DNA from: Lewinellaceae bacterium
GTDB lineage: Bacteria; Bacteroidota; Bacteroidia; Chitinophagales; Saprospiraceae
Direction: 5' to 3'
DNA length: 64,000 nt
NCBI GenBank assembly: GCA_020636215.1
Contig: JACJYG010000006.1
Coordinates: forward strand, 992,001-1,056,000
Positions 42,243-51,561 of the stretch are shown piece by piece. The position numbers and the translations under genes were made by a program. Position 1 is the first letter of the stretch. Every line of letters begins with the position of its first letter. Below the pieces are notes generated by a model. It did no database searches and was not told the DNA's origin. It saw only the letters and a program-made list of their open reading frames with translations.

Positions 42243-43778
42243 ATGGAAAAAAAGCGTGCATTACTCGTCATTCTCGATGGCTGGGGCCATGGGCCGAAGC
42301 CGGAAGTCAGCGCCATTGCGCAGGCCAATACCCCTTTTGTAGATAGCCTTTACGGCAAATACCCTAACGCCGAGCTCACCACTTTTGGCGAAGCTGTAGG
42401 CTTGCCCGAAGGGCAAATGGGCAACTCCGAAGTGGGCCACCTCAACATCGGCGCCGGCCGGGTGGTTTACCAGGAACTGGCCCGCATCAACAAGGCCATT
42501 CGCGAGCGGGAACTGCACAAAAACCCCGAATTGCTGAAGGCCCTGCGCCACGCCAAAGAAAGTGGCAAAGCCCTGCACCTCTTCGGCCTGGTGTCTGATG
42601 GCGGGGTGCATTCCCACTCCCGCCACCTGATGGCGCTATGCGATATCGCCGAGGAAAACGGCCTGAAAAAAGTCTACATCCATGCCTTTACCGATGGGCG
42701 CGACACCGACCCTCAAAGTGGCAAGGGCTTTATTCAGGAAGTGGTGGATCACATTGCCGGAACGCACGCCCAACTGGCCTCTGTCATTGGCCGCTATTAC
42801 GCCATGGACCGCGACAAGCGCTGGGAACGCACCAAACTGGCCTACGGCCTGCTGGTGAATGGCCAGGGCGAAGCTACTACCGATGTTCTGGAAACCATCC
42901 AGGGACGCTACGACAAAGGCGAAACGGATGAATTTCTTAAACCGATCGTTTGCCTGGGGGAAAACGGGAAACCGGCCGCTACGATTCAGGAAGGCGACAC
43001 CGTCATCTGTTTCAACTTCCGCACCGACCGGCCCCGGCAGATCACGACGGTGCTCACCCAGAAAGATTTTCCGGAGCACGGCATGAAAACCCTCGACCTG
43101 TACTACGTGACCATGACGCGCTACGACGAGTCGTACCATGGCATCCACGTGCTGTTCACCAAAGACGACGTATACAATACCCTGGGCGAGGTGCTCTCCA
43201 AAGCCGGTAAAACCCAGGTGCGCATCGCCGAAACGGAAAAATATCCGCACGTGACTTTCTTTTTCAGCGGCGGGCGCGAAGCGGAATTTGAAGGCGAACG
43301 CCGACTGATGGTCCCATCGCCTAAAGTGGCCACCTACGACCTCCAGCCGGAAATGAGCGCCTACAAAGTAACGGATACCATTGTAGCCGATATCGAGCAG
43401 CACCAGCCCGATTTCATCTGTCTCAACTACGCCAATGCCGACATGGTGGGCCATACCGGCGTTTTCAAAGCCGCCATGAAGGCCGCCGAAACGGTGGATA
43501 CCTGCCTGAAACGCCTCATCGAGACGGCCCTGAAATATGACTACCAGGCCATTGTCATTGCCGACCACGGCAATTCCGACTACATGATCAACGACGATGG
43601 CTCGCCCAATACGGCCCACACCATGAATCCGGTGCCGATCTTTTACATCAGCAACCATCCGGAAGGCTATCGCATCAAAGGCGGCAAACTCGGGGATATT
43701 GCCCCGACGATCCTGACTTTAATGGAAATGCCCATTCCGAAGGAAATGACTGGTGAGGTACTGGTGAGCCACGACTAG
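42243..43778 (+). CDS. gpmI: 2,3-bisphosphoglycerate-independent phosphoglycerate mutase
   Basis: The glycolytic enzyme interconverts 3- and 2-phosphoglycerate using two Mn ions. From ATG 42243 it has 511 residues, the family norm, beginning MEKKRALLVILDGWGHG with metal Asp12. The phospho-serine Ser62 is in GQMGNSEVGHLNIGAGR; the alkaline-phosphatase-like metal site is completed by NYANADMVGHTG and VIADHGNSDYM. It is monocistronic by appearance. Confidence 0.97.
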   Translation: MEKKRALLVILDGWGHGPKPEVSAIAQANTPFVDSLYGKYPNAELTTFGEAVGLPEGQMGNSEVGHLNIGAGRVVYQELARINKAIRERELHKNPELLKALRHAKESGKALHLFGLVSDGGVHSHSRHLMALCDIAEENGLKKVYIHAFTDGRDTDPQSGKGFIQEVVDHIAGTHAQLASVIGRYYAMDRDKRWERTKLAYGLLVNGQGEATTDVLETIQGRYDKGETDEFLKPIVCLGENGKPAATIQEGDTVICFNFRTDRPRQITTVLTQKDFPEHGMKTLDLYYVTMTRYDESYHGIHVLFTKDDVYNTLGEVLSKAGKTQVRIAETEKYPHVTFFFSGGREAEFEGERRLMVPSPKVATYDLQPEMSAYKVTDTIVADIEQHQPDFICLNYANADMVGHTGVFKAAMKAAETVDTCLKRLIETALKYDYQAIVIADHGNSDYMINDDGSPNTAHTMNPVPIFYISNHPEGYRIKGGKLGDIAPTILTLMEMPIPKEMTGEVLVSHD

Positions 43779-43966
43779 GGCTGGTATACCCTGCTGTGGG
43801 GGCAGCGTATTCTGAAGTGTTTAGATTAGATGCTCCTCCCGACTGCGCGGGAGGGATTCTGTAGATACTATGGGTTCTGTAGATCCTTATTGATGCTATA
43901 GATACTTGCTTACCCTCCATAACCTTTTCTCCGGGCATCGGTTATTATTAGTGCAAAATCCAATGT

Positions 43967-44524
43967 ATGAGACAGCCATTCGTATACCTGTTGCTTTTTC
44001 TACTTTCGGCAACGGCTTGTTCTAAAGAAAACAAAGAAAAAAACAGCGGGCCGCCCAAAGCCTTTTTTGACCTCAGGGGCTATATTCAGGGGGAAGCGGA
44101 GCGGCTTTCCAAGGCGCAGCCTAAGGTGATAAAACGGATTTCTATCGACGGCCAGCAGGAGGAACACACCTTTGATTCGCTGGATTACAAAAAAGAATTG
44201 GCTATTTTCTCCCGCTCCGACATCAACAAAACTTCCTGGTTCGACAAATACCAGGTGGACAGTACTTTCCAGGATGGGCAGCTCAAACAGGTCACCTACA
44301 CCTCCAAAGACAAAGGCCTAAAGACCAATCTGATGGAAGTCCAGTACGATCAGGGCGCTGTTTCGGCCATCCACATTCGCAATGCCACGGAAAACCAGGT
44401 TGCAGACGTCCATCAGGAAATGTTCTACCGGCCTAAAAAAGGGTACAGCCTGGCCAGCGGGCAGTCGACGGTATTATCGAAGGAAAAGGATGTGCGCGTA
44501 GAGGTGGAGTTTCTGGAGTTTTGA
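43967..44524 (+). CDS. Hypothetical lipoprotein
   Basis: I do not recognise this family. The 185-residue product has a lipoprotein signal (LYLLLFLLSATAC-like, Cys18 after LSATA) followed by a short charged linker and a beta-rich domain of regular strands with the repeating pattern QLKQVTYTSKDKGLKTNLMEVQYDQ. The charged, alternating pattern suggests an outer-membrane-anchored periplasmic protein. No promoter box is evident in the 188-base gap after gpmI. Confidence 0.75.
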   Translation: MRQPFVYLLLFLLSATACSKENKEKNSGPPKAFFDLRGYIQGEAERLSKAQPKVIKRISIDGQQEEHTFDSLDYKKELAIFSRSDINKTSWFDKYQVDSTFQDGQLKQVTYTSKDKGLKTNLMEVQYDQGAVSAIHIRNATENQVADVHQEMFYRPKKGYSLASGQSTVLSKEKDVRVEVEFLEF

Positions 44525-44643
44525 CGGTGGCAGGCCAGTCAGCCGGATATAATCTCTGTGAGGCCGGGCAAGCCTGAAACCCATCTGGGGCAGCTGGGGC
44601 CCACCTCTTTGAGCCGGGCAAGCTTTGAACAGTTCCTTCACCA

Positions 44644-44838
44644 GGCCCACCAGACTTACCAGACGCACCAGACGTACCAGACCTACCAGACGCACCAGAC
44701 GCACCAGACGTACCAGACGTACCAGACCTACCAGACCCACCAGACCCACCAGACGTACCAGACGTACCAGACCCACCAGACCCACCAGACGTATCAAACC
44801 TACCAGACGCATCAGGCCCACCAGACCTACCAGGCCCT
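44644..44838. repeat. Nonamer array (CAGACGTAC/CAGACCCAC)
   Basis: About twenty-one 9-nt units of the form CAGACSYAC, mixing a GTAC/CTAC type and a CCAC/GCAC type in pairs (two of each alternating). Because the unit is a multiple of three it keeps open frames on both strands, giving spurious Gln-Thr-Tyr/His and Leu-Val-Gly/Arg peptides. It is not demonstrably coding. Confidence 0.8.
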
Positions 44839-45272
44839 GATTTCTGACAAAAAAAAAGAGGCAGCGCTTGCGTAGCACTACCTCAGCCCTAACCAAATAA
44901 AACCAAATTATTCTATATAGAAGAGGATCTATATCTCATTGACAACACAAAGATAAGGACTTTGTGTAAAAAATACAATTACAAATTTTATAAAAAAAAG
45001 CCGAACATTTTCGACTTGTAGTACAATATTAGGGGTTTTCTTTGAAATAATCTATCCCCCTTGCCTCAACGTTCTTTCCGGTCAGAAATTACATGTAGAT
45101 TAGTAGATATAATAGGAATGGATTTTCTTTTTTTTGAAAATTTAATTTTGCCTTAGTTTAGAAATCAAAATAACTTTTCATGTTGTGAAGAGCAGATTTT
45201 TTAATTTTTCTTCAATTTTTTTTTAGAACAGTTCCCGCTGCTGCTCTTTCCATCATACTGGAATGAAAACTT

Positions 45273-45280
45273 TATCTTTA
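45273..45280 (+). promoter_or_regulatory. -7-like promoter box for the M28 peptidase
   Basis: TATCTTTA differs from TAnnTTTG only at the last base and is 24 bases before ATG 45305. It supports that start over the ATG at 45263. Confidence 0.4.
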
Positions 45281-45304
45281 CGCGCATTCCAAAAAAGGTT
45301 GCTA

Positions 45305-46690
45305 ATGATAAAATACCTGGCCATTCTGCTCTGTTTCATCCCCTTATGTTTATCTGCCCAACAACAAAAGGAGGAGGTGGATGCTTTTTTCATCCGTAAG
45401 ATTTACGACAAAGCCCTCACCGATGCGCGTTGCTATTCGTGGCTCGATTATCTGACGCACCGCATCGGCGGCCGGTTGGCGGGCTCGCCGCAGGCGGCGG
45501 CAGCTGTAGAGTATACCCGGCAGATGCTGGACACGATGGGTTTGGATACAGTTTGGCTGCAACCCTGTATGGTCCCGCATTGGGTGAGAGGGGAAAAAGA
45601 GCAGGTGCGCATCGTCAATTCTTTGAAAATGGGCACTATCGAGCTAAAAGCTCTGGCGCTGGGCAACTCGGTAGGCACCGGCCCAAGGGGCATCACGGCA
45701 GAAGTGGTAGAAGTAAAAGGCCTTGACGATGTAGACAGCCTTGGAGAAAGCCTGCGCGGCAAAATCGTTTTTTACAATGGGCCGATGGACCCCACCGAAC
45801 TGAACACCTTCAATGCTTATGGCAAGGCCGCCGGGCAACGGGTGTGGGGGGCTTCCCGGGCTTCCCGCTATGGCGCCGTTGGTGTTCTGGTGCGTTCTCT
45901 GACCACACGGCTGGACGATATCCCGCACACTGGTTCCCTGGCCTACGATGACGAGCTGCCGCGTATTCCAGCTTTAGCCATCAGTACCAATGACGCAGAA
46001 TTGTTGAGCCGCCTGCTGCAGGATGAACCCATTCGGGTATTCCTGCGGTCTACCTGTGAGATGATGGGAGAGGCGCCGTCCTACAGCGTCATCGGCGAGA
46101 TCCGGGGCAGCGAGCAGCCGGAGGAGATCATACTGGTTGGCGGGCACCTCGATTCCTGGGATGTAGGCGCCGGGGCTCATGATGATGGCGCCGGTTGCGT
46201 GCACGCCATGGAGGTGCTGCACCTGATCAAACAGTTGGGATACCGGCCGAAACGAACTATCCGATGCGTACTTTTCATGAACGAAGAGAACGGGCTACGC
46301 GGCGGCCGCGCCTATTGGAAGTGGTCGAACGACCGGAAAGAATACCACATGGCTGCCATCGAGTCGGACCGTGGCGGATTTACCCCTCGTGGGTTTACTG
46401 CCGACGGACACGATGATGTTTTTAATAAAAAATTCAAAAAAGTCGCCGAATGGCTCCCATTACTGGAGCCCTACGGCCTGGCTATTCGCAAAGGAGGTTC
46501 CGGAGCAGACATCTCCGGCCTCAAAGAGCAAAAAGGCCTGCTCTTTGGCTTCGAACCGGATTCCCAGCGCTATTTCGACTACCACCATACCGCCATCGAC
46601 ACTTTTGATGCGGTCGACAAACGAGAACTGGAGCTGGGAGCCGCTTCCATGATGAGCCTGGTCTACCTGCTCGACAAATATGGGCTGTAG
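45305..46690 (+). CDS. M28 family metallopeptidase, secreted (carboxypeptidase Q-like)
   Basis: An exported zinc aminopeptidase/carboxypeptidase. From ATG 45305 a clean signal peptide (MIKYLAILLCFIPLCLSAQQ) precedes 461 residues; the upstream ATG adds 14 basic residues that spoil it. Metal and catalytic residues are visible: HLDSWDVGAGAHDDGAG (281-297), FMNEENGLRGG, AAIESDRGG and a final DYHHTAIDTFD. A PA-like insert occupies about 115-230. It is 77 bases upstream of hpt. Confidence 0.9.
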   Translation: MIKYLAILLCFIPLCLSAQQQKEEVDAFFIRKIYDKALTDARCYSWLDYLTHRIGGRLAGSPQAAAAVEYTRQMLDTMGLDTVWLQPCMVPHWVRGEKEQVRIVNSLKMGTIELKALALGNSVGTGPRGITAEVVEVKGLDDVDSLGESLRGKIVFYNGPMDPTELNTFNAYGKAAGQRVWGASRASRYGAVGVLVRSLTTRLDDIPHTGSLAYDDELPRIPALAISTNDAELLSRLLQDEPIRVFLRSTCEMMGEAPSYSVIGEIRGSEQPEEIILVGGHLDSWDVGAGAHDDGAGCVHAMEVLHLIKQLGYRPKRTIRCVLFMNEENGLRGGRAYWKWSNDRKEYHMAAIESDRGGFTPRGFTADGHDDVFNKKFKKVAEWLPLLEPYGLAIRKGGSGADISGLKEQKGLLFGFEPDSQRYFDYHHTAIDTFDAVDKRELELGAASMMSLVYLLDKYGL

Positions 46691-46767
46691 GGGAATGCCC
46701 CGGTAAGGCTAGGCGAACGAGCAATAAGGTAATACAACAATATGACCCGATAACCTGCGCTACGCAC

Positions 46768-47310
46768 ATGAGCACTTCAATCACCGTCAATGGCCTCTCC
46801 TTCCGCCCCTACATCGGCGCCGGGGAGATACAGGCTCGCATCCAAACGATGGGCCGGCAGATCAGCCTGGATTACGAGGGCAAACGCCCCCTCTTTCTGG
46901 CGGTGCTGAACGGCGCATTCATGTTTACTGCCGACCTGATGCGCGCCTGCACCATTGATTGTGAAATTGCTTTTATCCGTTTGGCTTCCTATGATGGCTT
47001 GTCCTCTTCCGGCCAGGTCAAGACGGTGATTGGGCTTGAGGAAAATCTGAAGGGCCGACACGTAATCATTATTGAGGATATTGTCGATTCGGGGAAAACC
47101 TTGTCGGCATTCCTTCCCCAACTGCGGGAGAAGGAACCGGCGTCAGTGGCCGTAGCGGCGCTGCTGGTCAAACCGGAGGCGCTGGAATACGAAGTGCCTA
47201 TACACTATAAGGGCTTCGAGATCCCCTCGGAATTCGTCATCGGCTATGGGCTGGATTACGATGGCCTGGGAAGGCAGCTACCGGAGATTTATCAATTGGA
47301 TGAAGGATAG
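46768..47310 (+). CDS. hpt: Hypoxanthine phosphoribosyltransferase
   Basis: This purine salvage enzyme converts hypoxanthine or guanine and PRPP to the nucleotide. The PRPP-binding loop IIEDIVDSGKTL (about 96-107) and the substrate-binding VLNGAFMF and VGYGLDYD-like GYGLDYDGLGRQLPEIY C-terminus are typical. At 180 residues it has the usual length. It may be co-transcribed with the preceding M28 peptidase gene. Confidence 0.95.
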   Translation: MSTSITVNGLSFRPYIGAGEIQARIQTMGRQISLDYEGKRPLFLAVLNGAFMFTADLMRACTIDCEIAFIRLASYDGLSSSGQVKTVIGLEENLKGRHVIIIEDIVDSGKTLSAFLPQLREKEPASVAVAALLVKPEALEYEVPIHYKGFEIPSEFVIGYGLDYDGLGRQLPEIYQLDEG

Positions 47311-47358
47311 GTAGAAAGTCAACAGGCCAATAGGCCTACGCCGATTCCAAAAATAAGC

Positions 47359-47382
47359 TAAGCGGCCAGGTAGTACCGCTTA
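47359..47382. terminator. Small hairpin between convergent hpt and beta-helix genes
   Basis: TAAGCGG (47359-47365) pairs with CCGCTTA (47376-47382). It lies 13 bases from the beta-helix stop and could serve both strands. The stem is short, so the call is tentative. Confidence 0.4.
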
Positions 47383-47395
47383 TCGGCTGCTTGTC

Positions 47396-48913
47396 TTAGT
47401 GGACTATCACTTTCTCCAATAATTGCCGGCCATCCTTCAGTGAAATTTCTAAAAAATAAGCTCCTTTGGTGATTCCTCCGATGTTCAATGATTGAGAATC
47501 AGGAGGAAATTGGCGAACGAATTCCCCTTTGAGGCTCAGAAGCCGGATCTCTTTGGCAGTAAGGTTACTGGCTTGTAAATCCAGGACAATAAAATCAGAA
47601 GCTGGATTGGGAAACAGCTTTACCGTTCCTGCTTCGACATTTGCCAGGCCGGTAGGCGTTCCAAATTCATAGGCGCCTATATCGTAGGCCGCCCCAATTG
47701 GCCGGGGGTGGCCTTCAAGGTCATCCTCCACGATATTCTGCACCAGGCCCGTTCCGGCGTTTATGGCCTGAGCGCCGGCCTTCAAATGAAAATCGCCGGC
47801 GTCGTCGTCAATAAAAATTTCTTCTGGAGCATCTGCCAGGATGGAATTCAAGTCAAATCCAAGGGCTTGCCAGGTTCCAAGAGGTACAGCGGAGCCGTCG
47901 CCATCGGCGCTCATCTTATCGTTCAAAATGTTGTAATTGCTGATAAATCCGACAGTGTTATCCAGAGCGATACACCCTCTCCATTGGTGCTGGTTGATGA
48001 TGATGTTGTTGTAAATTATCGTGCCGGCGTTCGATCCCTCCTTCACCAGAATGCCCCAGCGCCCGTCGGGCGGCACTATGATAGTGTTGTTATATATCTT
48101 TGCCCCCCGGCTGGGGATGGCGCCGTCCTGCTGAAAAAGGGCAATACCTTGGCCAAAATGGTTATTGTAGATCAGGTTGTTATAAATAATGGGGTTTTCC
48201 ACGCCGTCCATATTGATGCCGGCGGCCTGATTGTTATCGTAAATGATATTGCCGTACACCTGGGCGTCCGAAATAATGCCATCACCCCCCGCCGACAGGT
48301 CGCCGTTGAAGTGGATGCCGATATTGTTATTGCCGTAACATACATTATTCCGGACGATGGGCCGGTCGGAGCTATTGGACACATAAATGCCATGCTCATC
48401 CACCGAATTGGTGCAGACATTGTATTCGATAAGGATATCGTCGGTAAAAGCGGTGAAGATTCCGCGCTCGGCATTGTTGTCACAGGAGCAACGGCGCACC
48501 ACACAAAAATCAGAAAGTACGACCCGGATCCCGTTGCCGTTGCCCGGCATATTGTTGGCCTTGAAGCCATCGATAACGATATAGCTACAGTCTTCTATGT
48601 TGATCCCGTCGTTCCGGATTGGCCCGGGTTGGTTGACGAGCACCGCGTCGCCCAATGCTTTGAATACGATAGGGTTGGCTTCTATACCGTTAGCTTCCCT
48701 CAGGTCGAAGCCGGCGTAAGTTCCGTTGGCTACGAAGACGGTGTCGCCGGCGGATACCAGGCCGGCGGCGTGTTGAATAGTTTGAAAGGCATTTTGCTGA
48801 CTGAGCCCGCTGTTGTTGTTATTCCCGGAATTGGAGATATAGTAGTTAGTGGCCGCCAGGGTGGTAACAAAAAACATGGCGGCAGCCAGGGCAATAGGTT
48901 TTGGGATATTCAT
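47396..48913 (-). CDS. Right-handed parallel beta-helix protein with T9SS sorting domain
   Basis: A signal peptide (MNIPKPIALAAAMFFVTTLA) leads to a choice-of-anchor/DUF1565-like start (YYISNSGNNNNSGLSQQNAF) and a pectate-lyase-type parallel beta-helix (about 60-340) of many NN-rich turns (YNVCTNSVDEHGIYVSNSS, IIYNNLIYNNHFGQ). The last 75 residues (KLFPNPASDFIVLDL...GAYFLEISLKDGRQLLEKVIVH) are a type A T9SS C-terminal domain, so the protein is probably exported to the cell surface or medium. Polysaccharide binding or cleavage is likely, catalytic residues not assigned. 505 residues from ATG 48913. Confidence 0.88.
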   Translation of the reverse strand: MNIPKPIALAAAMFFVTTLAATNYYISNSGNNNNSGLSQQNAFQTIQHAAGLVSAGDTVFVANGTYAGFDLREANGIEANPIVFKALGDAVLVNQPGPIRNDGINIEDCSYIVIDGFKANNMPGNGNGIRVVLSDFCVVRRCSCDNNAERGIFTAFTDDILIEYNVCTNSVDEHGIYVSNSSDRPIVRNNVCYGNNNIGIHFNGDLSAGGDGIISDAQVYGNIIYDNNQAAGINMDGVENPIIYNNLIYNNHFGQGIALFQQDGAIPSRGAKIYNNTIIVPPDGRWGILVKEGSNAGTIIYNNIIINQHQWRGCIALDNTVGFISNYNILNDKMSADGDGSAVPLGTWQALGFDLNSILADAPEEIFIDDDAGDFHLKAGAQAINAGTGLVQNIVEDDLEGHPRPIGAAYDIGAYEFGTPTGLANVEAGTVKLFPNPASDFIVLDLQASNLTAKEIRLLSLKGEFVRQFPPDSQSLNIGGITKGAYFLEISLKDGRQLLEKVIVH

Positions 48914-49098
48914 GGTGTTCTCTTTTATGAGGATAACTGCCTTGTGATCGCGTTTATTTCGGATTTCAGTATTTAATGAATGCACAGTAGCTCTTTTCTT
49001 TCATGAGAAAATAAAATTTCCCACCTTTAGCGCGGAGGTTTTTGATTATTCCCAAACGGAAACAAGCTCCAAACTTTAAAACAGCAAAAAAAGCAGGC

Positions 49099-49902
49099 AT
49101 GAATCTCAAGTTCGAATCCATTTGCCAGGAAGCCATTTTAATTGTTGAGCGGGTAGGCCGTTTCATCCGTCAGGAAATGGGGCGGGTAGCAGACCAATCT
49201 ATCGAAGAGAAGAGCCTCAACAGCCTGGTCAGTTATGTTGATAAGACGGCCGAGCAGCAGTTGGTGGAGGCGCTGGGGAAATTGCTTCCGGGCAGTGTCT
49301 TTCTCACCGAAGAGGATACGGTGGCCAACCAGAGTGGCGACTTGCAATGGATCATAGACCCGCTGGATGGCACCACCAATTTTCTTTTCCAGTTGCCAGT
49401 GTTCTCTGTAAGTGTGGCCTTACAGCAGGAGGGAGAAACCGTTTTGGGTATTGTCTATGAAGTCAACCGTCAGGAATGTTTTTACGCCTGGCAAGGCGGC
49501 GGGGCTTTCCTGAATGGCCGCCCCATTGGGGTGAGCCGGCGGGCGCCCTTAGAAAAGACGCTGCTGGCTACGGGCTTCCCATACTACGATTATGGCCGCA
49601 TCGGCCCATATTTCCAGGCTTTGGAACACTTGATGCGCAATACACGCGGCATTCGCCGCTTGGGCTCCGCTGCTGTCGACCTGGCCTACGTAGCCTGCGG
49701 CCGCTTCGATGGTTTTTTTGAATACAGCCTCAATCCCTGGGACGTAGCAGGGGGAGCCTTCATCATACAAGAGGCCGGCGGAGTTGTGACTGACTTCCAA
49801 GGCCAAAGCAATTATTTGCATGGTGGAGAGATCATCGCTTCCAACCCGGCTATTGCCGATTCGCTGTTAAAGGTGATCCGGGCTGCATTCTATACGCCCT
49901 GA
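49099..49902 (+). CDS. Inositol monophosphatase family protein
   Basis: A Mg-dependent sugar-phosphate phosphatase of the IMPase/CysQ/FBPase-like superfamily. The metal site is complete: EEDT, WIIDPLDGTTNF and WDVAGGAFIIQEAGG. I start at ATG 49099 (MNLKFESICQEA, 267 aa); the longer frame begins with a TTG and adds 19 basic residues. The substrate may be inositol-1-P, a 3'-nucleotide or another sugar phosphate. Followed by a hairpin. Confidence 0.92.
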   Translation: MNLKFESICQEAILIVERVGRFIRQEMGRVADQSIEEKSLNSLVSYVDKTAEQQLVEALGKLLPGSVFLTEEDTVANQSGDLQWIIDPLDGTTNFLFQLPVFSVSVALQQEGETVLGIVYEVNRQECFYAWQGGGAFLNGRPIGVSRRAPLEKTLLATGFPYYDYGRIGPYFQALEHLMRNTRGIRRLGSAAVDLAYVACGRFDGFFEYSLNPWDVAGGAFIIQEAGGVVTDFQGQSNYLHGGEIIASNPAIADSLLKVIRAAFYTP

Positions 49903-49909
49903 GGCGTTC

Positions 49910-49942
49910 TTCTTCGAAACAGTTCTGCTGTTTATCGAAGAA
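49910..49942 (+). terminator. Hairpin after the IMPase gene
   Basis: TTCTTCG plus AAACAG (49910-49922) pairs with CTGTTT and CGAAGAA (49928-49942), with a 2-nt bulge. It starts 8 bases after the stop. The trailing run is A-rich rather than T-rich, so it may work better on the opposite strand. Confidence 0.5.
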
Positions 49943-50089
49943 AAAACCAGAAGGGCTGGCTTGTTGTTATCTTGGGGAAGCTAATGTCATATTGCTGTAT
50001 TGTTGGGGGCGGAGAGGGCGTGGATTCCCCAACCAATTACGAATAACCTTTATCCGGCTCACCGAGACGGAAGAAACGAATAACCCACC

Positions 50090-51328
50090 ATGAGCCTGAC
50101 GGAAAATATCATTCTCGCTTTTCGCGCGGTGCGCTCCAACCTCCTGAGAGCCATTTTAACGTTGATGATCATTGCGTTAGGCATCATGGCCCTGGTCGGT
50201 ATCCTTACGGCCATCGATGTGGGGTTAAATTCGCTGAGCAGCAACCTTTCCTACCTGGGCGCCAACACTTTTGACGTAGACCCCAAAGGAGAAGGCATCC
50301 GTGGCCACCGGGGCGGGCGGCAGGAAAAACGAGGCGACCCCATCTCTTTCGACCAGGCCATGGAGTTCAAGGAACGATATGATTTTCCGGCGCGAACCTC
50401 CATTTCTATGTATTGTACCGGTACTGCCGCTATTAAGCGCGACGATGATAAGACCAACCCCAACGTTGCGATGTTCGGCATCGATGAAAACTATCTGGAA
50501 GCGAAGGGCTTTGAAATTGTAGCCGGGCGCAATTTCACCAGCCGGGAAGCTTTGGAGGGAGGATCCATTGCCATCATTGGCGATGACATCTTATCGGAGC
50601 TATTCAAAGGCCATAAGGAAAAGGCCATCAACCAATACATTTATGCCGGCAACATCAAGCTGAAGGTAGTTGGCGTTCTGAAAGAGAAGGGCTCCAGCAT
50701 GAACCAGAGTGAAGACCGGCGCATTCTAATGCCCCTGCAAACGGCCAAACGATACTACGGAAACCCCAATACCAACTACAATATCCTTGTTGCCGTCGAC
50801 GACCCCACTCAAGTGGATATGGGCATCGACTACGCCACCGGCCTGCTGCGCACCGTTCGCAAGCTGCGCACGGCTGAGGAGAACGATTTCGAGATATCCA
50901 AGAGTGACAGCCTGATCAGTATAATCAAAGAGAATACTACTTATTTTCGGCTGGCTGCTATTGGTATTGGTTTCATCACCCTGATCGGCGCCGCCATCGG
51001 CCTGATGAATATCATGCTGGTGTCCGTAACGGAACGCACCCGCGAAATTGGCGTCTGTAAGGCCATCGGCGCTACCCGAAGCGCCATCATGATACAATTC
51101 CTCGCCGAAGCGGTACTCATCAGCATGATGGGGGGCCTGGTGGGGATCGCTCTTGGCGTAATGGCCGGCAACGTGGTCGCCATTCTGGCTAAAGGCAGTT
51201 TTCTCTTCCCCTGGGGTTGGGTTACCATCGCCGTAATCACCTGCACCTTTGTCGGCTTGGTCTCCGGCCTTTACCCCGCACTTAAAGCTTCCCGGCTCGA
51301 CCCGATTGAGGCGCTGAGGTATGAGTAG
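50090..51328 (+). CDS. MacB/FtsX-type ABC transporter permease, without ATPase partner
   Basis: The 412-residue inner-membrane protein has one N-terminal helix (about 18-40), a MacB periplasmic core domain (about 45-250) and a C-terminal FtsX domain of three helices (about 285-400) with RTREIGVCKAIGATRSAIMIQF and the GLYPALKASRLDPIEALRYE tail. Such permeases pair with an ATPase for efflux or lipoprotein/cell-wall work. No ATPase gene is adjacent, so its partner must be elsewhere. It precedes the polysaccharide locus by 233 bases. Confidence 0.9.
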   Translation: MSLTENIILAFRAVRSNLLRAILTLMIIALGIMALVGILTAIDVGLNSLSSNLSYLGANTFDVDPKGEGIRGHRGGRQEKRGDPISFDQAMEFKERYDFPARTSISMYCTGTAAIKRDDDKTNPNVAMFGIDENYLEAKGFEIVAGRNFTSREALEGGSIAIIGDDILSELFKGHKEKAINQYIYAGNIKLKVVGVLKEKGSSMNQSEDRRILMPLQTAKRYYGNPNTNYNILVAVDDPTQVDMGIDYATGLLRTVRKLRTAEENDFEISKSDSLISIIKENTTYFRLAAIGIGFITLIGAAIGLMNIMLVSVTERTREIGVCKAIGATRSAIMIQFLAEAVLISMMGGLVGIALGVMAGNVVAILAKGSFLFPWGWVTIAVITCTFVGLVSGLYPALKASRLDPIEALRYE

Positions 51329-51515
51329 GTGTTTGAGGAGCGGGGGGGTGTTCAAAGCTTGCCTGGCTGACACAGACGGGTTTCGGATTTATTCCATCAG
51401 TCGCTTCGCTCGTGTCAGGTTTCAAGTCGCTCTGATATCCAGGATTTTACGAGGCTGCTGACACCGTTAAATGAACACTCCCAGGAGCGGCTGCCCCTCA
51501 AACCCTCAAACACCT
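51327..51515. repeat. Nested inverted repeats between the ABC permease and the flippase gene
   Basis: Three nested pairs are visible: AGGTGTTTGAGG (51327-51338)/CCTCAAACACCT (51504-51515), GTGTTCA (51348-51354)/TGAACAC (51472-51478) and CTGACAC (51367-51373)/GTGTCAG (51412-51418). The outer arm overlaps the permease stop codon. It could be a terminator, a structured leader of the polysaccharide locus or a small mobile repeat. Confidence 0.55.
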
Positions 51516-51561
51516 ATTCCAAAAATTACTCCAAAGGCCCTACCTTTCCGCCCGATTTGGT

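Larger units (their letters stand above)
44525..45304. other. Long intergenic region with nonamer array and AT-rich stretch
   Basis: These 780 bases hold a 9-nt tandem array (44644-44838), a hairpin-like A-run plus GAGGCAGCGCT/AGCACTACCTC (about 44855-44885, two mismatches) and an unusually AT-rich stretch (about 44890-45240), far below the GC level around it. Within it TAATTTTG (45143-45150) matches the -7 consensus. No credible gene is seen; a 105-codon plus frame through the array encodes only QTYQTH repeats. Confidence 0.6.

Noticed and set aside
44558..44875. 105-codon frame of QTYQTH repeats
   Set aside because: The 9-nt array keeps all three phases of one strand open; composition is dictated by the repeat and there is no start-region or family support.
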